Below are positions 60,432-64,000 of a stretch of 64,000 bases of DNA, piece by piece (position 1 is the first letter of the stretch; every line of letters starts with the position of its first letter). The notes beneath the pieces are model-generated. The model did no database searches and was not told the DNA's origin. It was given only the letters and a program-made list of their open reading frames with translations. Source of the stretch: Burkholderiales bacterium. Lineage in GTDB: Bacteria; Pseudomonadota; Gammaproteobacteria; Burkholderiales; Burkholderiaceae_B. The stretch spans positions 1-64,000 of the forward strand of contig JAJTEM010000013.1 of NCBI GenBank assembly GCA_021299735.1, read 5' to 3'. The translations under genes were made by a program, and so were the position numbers.

Positions 60432-61409
60432 TTACGCCAAACGAACCCGAGGGTCCGCGATGGTGTAAGCAATGTCAGTCAAAATCAAACCCACCAAATA
60501 AAGCACTGAACCAATGAACACCATGGCACGCACAATTGCAAAGTCTTGCGACTGAATGGCCTCAATGGTGTAACTGCCCAGGCCCGGGATGCCAAAGAAT
60601 GATTCGGAAATAAGCGAGCCCATGAATAGCAGCGGGATGACCGTGACCGAACCAGTCAGAATCGGAATAAGACCGTTGCGCAACACATGGCGACCCAACA
60701 CCTGAACTTCAGACAAACCCTTGGAGCGGGCGGTACGCACATAATCTTTGTTGATTTCCTCGAGGAAAATGGTGCGATACCAGCGGGTTCCGCCACCCAA
60801 ACCACTGACCACACCAATGATGACCGGCAGTATCAAAAACCGCCACGCTTCAGCGCTGGCATCGAATCCCGAAATAGGCACCAGCGCCAATGTGGTTGAA
60901 AACAGGTACTGCCCGCCGATGATATAAAACAGACCCGAAATTGACATGGCCAGCACACACAGCACTACGCCCGTTAAATCAAGGTAGGTACCGCGAAAAA
61001 AGGTTAGCAACAGCGACAGTACGATATTTAAAAACAAGCCCAGAATGAACACGGGCACCGCCAGGGCCAGACTAGGGCCTGCGCGTTTCACAATTTCATT
61101 GGCAATGTTGCGACCGTCGTCAGAACTGCCAAATTCGCCCACAAACATGGGCACCGATTTTTGAAAGAAAATGGTTTCAGTCAACTGACCCGAACCTTCG
61201 GTCTGGGTGTTGTACAGCAAGGGCAAATCGTAACCGCGCTCGCGCTTCCATTGATCAACCGATTCCTGCGCAACCCGTTTGCCACCCAAGGCCATACGGG
61301 CCATGTCATCGGGGCTATTCACCTGAAAAAACAATACAAATGTGATCAGGTTAACGCCCAACAGCACCAACAAACCGTACAACACACGGCGAAGCAAATA
61401 GTTTCCCAT
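60432..61409 (-). CDS. yejB: ABC transporter permease (YejB type)
   Basis: A DppB/OppB-family permease of 325 residues. It starts MGNYLLRRVLYGLLVLLGVN, the typical first helix, and has the EAA loop YVRTARSKGLSEVQVLGRHV with a following LRNGLIPI. A long periplasmic loop follows the first helix, as in YejB. Its start overlaps the stop of the damaged substrate-binding gene (ATGA), so it may be under-translated if that gene is broken. Confidence 0.94.
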   Translation of the reverse strand: MGNYLLRRVLYGLLVLLGVNLITFVLFFQVNSPDDMARMALGGKRVAQESVDQWKRERGYDLPLLYNTQTEGSGQLTETIFFQKSVPMFVGEFGSSDDGRNIANEIVKRAGPSLALAVPVFILGLFLNIVLSLLLTFFRGTYLDLTGVVLCVLAMSISGLFYIIGGQYLFSTTLALVPISGFDASAEAWRFLILPVIIGVVSGLGGGTRWYRTIFLEEINKDYVRTARSKGLSEVQVLGRHVLRNGLIPILTGSVTVIPLLFMGSLISESFFGIPGLGSYTIEAIQSQDFAIVRAMVFIGSVLYLVGLILTDIAYTIADPRVRLA

Positions 61410-62416
61410 CAGCGCTTGCCTCCGGTGCTGCTTGCCAAGGTGGCGGCCAAGTCTTCACGAATACCCATGGCTTGTTCACGGCGCTTCCATGCCGCCCACG
61501 CGGGCCAAACAAAAAACACCAAGGCAATCAGTAGCACGGGAATTGGCCACCACTCGGGCTTGTTCCATTCCTTTCTCGATTCATCTCGCTTGGCCGTGTC
61601 AATGGTTTTGTACTTGATGCTGTTGCGGGCCAGGTCGTTGGGTTTCACGTTGCCATACCACTCGTGAATCAAGCCATATTGCTGCGGCACAAAAGCAAAC
61701 AACCAAGGTACATCGTCCTGAACCAGATCGGTCATCTGGGAAATAATTTGCGCGCGCTCCTCGGTATTCGGCATTGTTTTCATGCGCTCGAACATCGCAT
61801 CGTACTGAGCATTCGAATAGTTTGATGCATTCTCGCCGGCGGTTTTCGCACGGCTATTGGGGCCGTACAGCAAGAACAAAAAGTTTTCGGGGTCGGGGTA
61901 ATCGGCATTCCAGCCAAGGAAGAAAATTTGGGCATTGCCCTTGCGAATTTTCTCCTGAAAACGGTTCCAGTCCGTGGCGCGAATGTCCAGTTGAATATTC
62001 AGTTTGGCAAACTGCTTGCGGTACCAATCAAAACGGGCTTTGTCACCGGGCCCACCCCCCGTGGTGTCGAGCGCAAGGGTTAAAGGTTGCTTGGTTTTTG
62101 GATCCATGCCATTTTCATAACCCGCCTGCTTCAGCAAGGCCAGGGCATCTTCAACCGGCTTGCGCACTGGCTTGCCATCCACAATGTTGTACACCTGCGT
62201 GTTGTAGCCAGCTTCGCCTTCCTCAAAGCCAAACAGCCCAGGGGGCACCGGCCCATGCGCCGGTACTGCCCGGCCATTGGTGAAAATTTGCGAGAACTCT
62301 TCCCAGTCCATGGCAATTGCAATGGCTTGGCGAAGTAGCTTTGCACGGCGCGCATCTTCTGCAGAATTGCCTGGCCCTACCACTGGGTCTAGCCAATTAA
62401 AACCCAGGTAAAACAT
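61409..62416 (-). pseudogene. yejA: YejA-type substrate-binding protein, C-terminal half (frameshifted)
   Basis: This frame continues the solute-binding protein begun at 63678. It holds FYLGFNWLDPVVGPGN, the AIAMDWEEFSQIF helix and the family core PDPENFLFLLYGPNSRAKT, in the SBP_bac_5 fold for peptides. Its N-terminus has no signal. Unusually, residues about 290-312 of this fragment form a membrane helix (WPIPVLLIALVFFVWPAW) near the C-terminus, which a periplasmic binding protein does not need. Whether it is separately translated from the internal ATG is unknown. Confidence 0.85.
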
Positions 62417-63678
62417 GCTGTTTCAGGGGTCAAGGCTGCATCGCCGTCGGCGCTGGCGCGAATCGCTTGATCAAAGGTGTCGGCACTTACGCCCGAGGTG
62501 TCGTAATAGCCCTGTAAAAATTTGTTCCAGTAGGGAATGCCCTCTTTCTCGCGTGTGAACACAACCCGATCAATGAACGGCATGGTTTTACCGGCATCGG
62601 CCAGCAAACCTTTTTCTTTGTCACCTGGCTCGCCTTCTGAAGGGTAAGGCTCACCCCGGTGATTGGGGTTGCGCGACAACACCATGCGGGAATTTGGATC
62701 GTTCTCGGTCAACATGTACGCACCGGTGCCCACAGGCCACCAATCCAGCACAAGGTTGTTTTCTACAAAACCTTTTTGGCTGTAAAACGCGTCTGCCTCC
62801 CAAGGAATTGGGGCAAAAAACGGCATGGCCAGCCAGTAAATAAATTGGGGATATTTGCCGTTCACGCGAATTTCAAGCGTGTAATCGTCCAACGCTTTGG
62901 CACCGGGCAAATCGAATTGACGTAAATCAAGCCAAGGCAAATCGGCTGTTGCGGGAGGAAAAGCGCTGCCTGTTTCTTTCTGAATTTTTTCCTTCAGCGC
63001 CTTGTCGTGTTCTTGTAGGGTTTTTGACAATTCACCCAAGCCTTGCACGTAATCACCCATGTGCCCCAGGATAGGCGACACAATTCGCGAACTGGCAAGC
63101 CGCTTGATTTCATAAACGTAGTCATGCGCGGTCAGTTCACGCGTGCCCTGTTGTTCAAACTGCATGGGGCTGTTGTAATTGCGGGCCTTATCGCCAAGCT
63201 GGTGGTACAAAAATTTGCCTTGAGCGTCTTTGGCAAACGCAGGGTGAGGCTGGTATTGAATACCGCGCTTGAGCTGAATGGTATACACACTGGTTTTCAC
63301 CGCATTCAGCGGCGCATCATCAGGCAAAGCGTTGCCTGCACCGTCCAGATAAACCGGCGTAGGCATTGCCGCGGCTGCCAAGGGTTCAAGCTGGTAGGGC
63401 CTTTTCAAGTAATGGTACTGAAACAGCGGCTCGTAAATTTGGTAGGTAAATTCAGCTTCGTCTGATGTGTAGGACTGCGCAGGGTCCAGGTGTTTAGGGC
63501 GTGCAGTAAAAGCGGTGTAAAGGGTGTTTAGCTTTTTGTCTTCCGCCGTTTCAACATAAGGATTGTTGGGCGCTTTGCCACATGCGGCCAGTGATAGGAA
63601 CAAGGCAGTTGCACAAAAAAAACTGCCTGTTCTGGTGAGCCATGTGGCTGACCTTGCGAACTGCTGGAAACCTGCCAA
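62389..63678 (-). pseudogene. yejA: YejA-type substrate-binding protein, N-terminal half (frameshifted)
   Basis: The first 429 codons encode a lipoprotein signal (LFLSLAACGKAPN) and the N-terminal lobe of an SBP_bac_5 peptide-binding protein (FTARPKHLDPAQSYTSDEAE, then DYVYEIKRLASSRIVSPI). Near DAALTPETACFTWVLIG the frame leaves the family and stops, while the next frame supplies FYLGFNWLDP. Homologues carry roughly a dozen residues between these points, so a small deletion with a frameshift is likely. Sequencing error is the alternative. A functional transporter would need a different binding protein. Confidence 0.85.
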
Positions 63679-63718
63679 AAAACCACCCTCGCACTGTTGT
63701 TTTTCTAGATGGCTTTAT

Positions 63719-64000
63719 TTAACCACGCCAAACACGCTCCGGACCAGTGTCAGCGTGAATCCAGCCACCTTTTGCGCCCACGCGGAAATAGAAGCCCACG
63801 CCACCCGCACGGAAACCCTCCACCAGCTCACCCAGCACCTTGGGATGCAGGCCGGGCAAACGGAAATCAACAGCCTGCCCTTTCAAGTGCAAAGAATTGC
63901 GCGCAGCAGGCAAGCCCGCCTCAATTAAACGGGCGTTGGTTTTGGGGCTGCGGTAGCCCGAGGTAATTTCAACAGGTGCAACAAAGCCATAACGGCGCAC
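63719..64000 (-). CDS. M15-type peptidase, partial
   Basis: The visible 93 residues are the C-terminal part of a peptidase M15A/DUF882-like protein. VEITSGYRSPKTNARLIEAG and SLHLKGQAVDFRLPG supply the His and Asp zinc ligands, and VGFYFRVGAKGGWIHADTGP carries the last His. Such enzymes trim peptidoglycan cross-links, often with a Tat or Sec signal. The start is beyond the right edge. It lies about 40 bp upstream of the binding-protein gene and may share its transcript. Confidence 0.85.
   Translation of the reverse strand: MRRYGFVAPVEITSGYRSPKTNARLIEAGLPAARNSLHLKGQAVDFRLPGLHPKVLGELVEGFRAGGVGFYFRVGAKGGWIHADTGPERVWRG

Overview
The window looks like the chromosome of a Gram-negative betaproteobacterium, probably of the order Burkholderiales. 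The rnhA-dnaQ / methyltransferase / gloB / mltD neighbourhood and the protein sequences fit that order, and the gene set resembles Limnobacter-like bacteria. The genus is inference only; no marker gene such as rRNA is present, and no tRNA or CRISPR array was seen.

Region 1 (1-15,760) is a cassette array of a chromosomal integron. At least 19 attC-like sites alternate with short, unrelated genes, all read on the minus strand. They run away from an attI-like core (15,413-15,419) and from a wrecked, plus-strand integron integrase gene (15,487-15,755). Cassette cargo includes a SEFIR/TIR-like protein, two proteins with a HEPN-type Rx4H motif, a ParDE toxin-antitoxin pair, GIY-YIG-like and HNH nuclease-like proteins, a Sel1-repeat protein, a nucleotide-cyclase-like protein, a radical SAM/SPASM enzyme with a Cys-rich tail, an Excalibur lipoprotein and several unknowns.

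Region 2 (15,980-22,831, minus strand) is a complete cytochrome c maturation (System I) operon in the order ccmI-ccmAB-ccmC-ccmD-ccmE-ccmF-ccmG-ccmH. ccmA and ccmB are fused into one gene, and CcmH has no visible signal peptide. Divergent from it, region 3 (22,961-37,346, plus strand) is a seven-gene multiheme electron-transfer locus: a b-type membrane protein, a decaheme cytochrome, a GlcG/HbpS-like lipoprotein, an SH3-like outer-membrane barrel, a decaheme cytochrome fused to a beta-propeller, a pentaheme cytochrome, and an 820-residue flavoprotein fused to two cyclic-nucleotide-binding domains and a four-cluster ferredoxin module. The adjoining ccm operon could supply the heme attachment for about 25 c-type hemes.

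Region 4 (50,555 down to 37,363, minus strand) reads as one six-gene unit bounded by hairpin terminators. It encodes a cyclic-nucleotide-binding patatin phospholipase, a class II cyclic-nucleotide-phosphodiesterase-like metallohydrolase, a two-partner-secretion transporter (TpsB) and its exoprotein (TpsA), a double-FecR protein and a CHASE2-adenylate cyclase. Together with the CNB-containing oxidoreductase next door, the window holds a candidate cAMP circuit: synthesis, breakdown and two kinds of effector.

Region 5 (50,610-64,000) is mostly conserved housekeeping: an AsmA-family protein, dnaQ, rnhA, a methyltransferase, gloB and mltD, then a yej-type peptide ABC transporter whose substrate-binding gene is split by a frameshift, and a truncated M15-type peptidase at the right edge.
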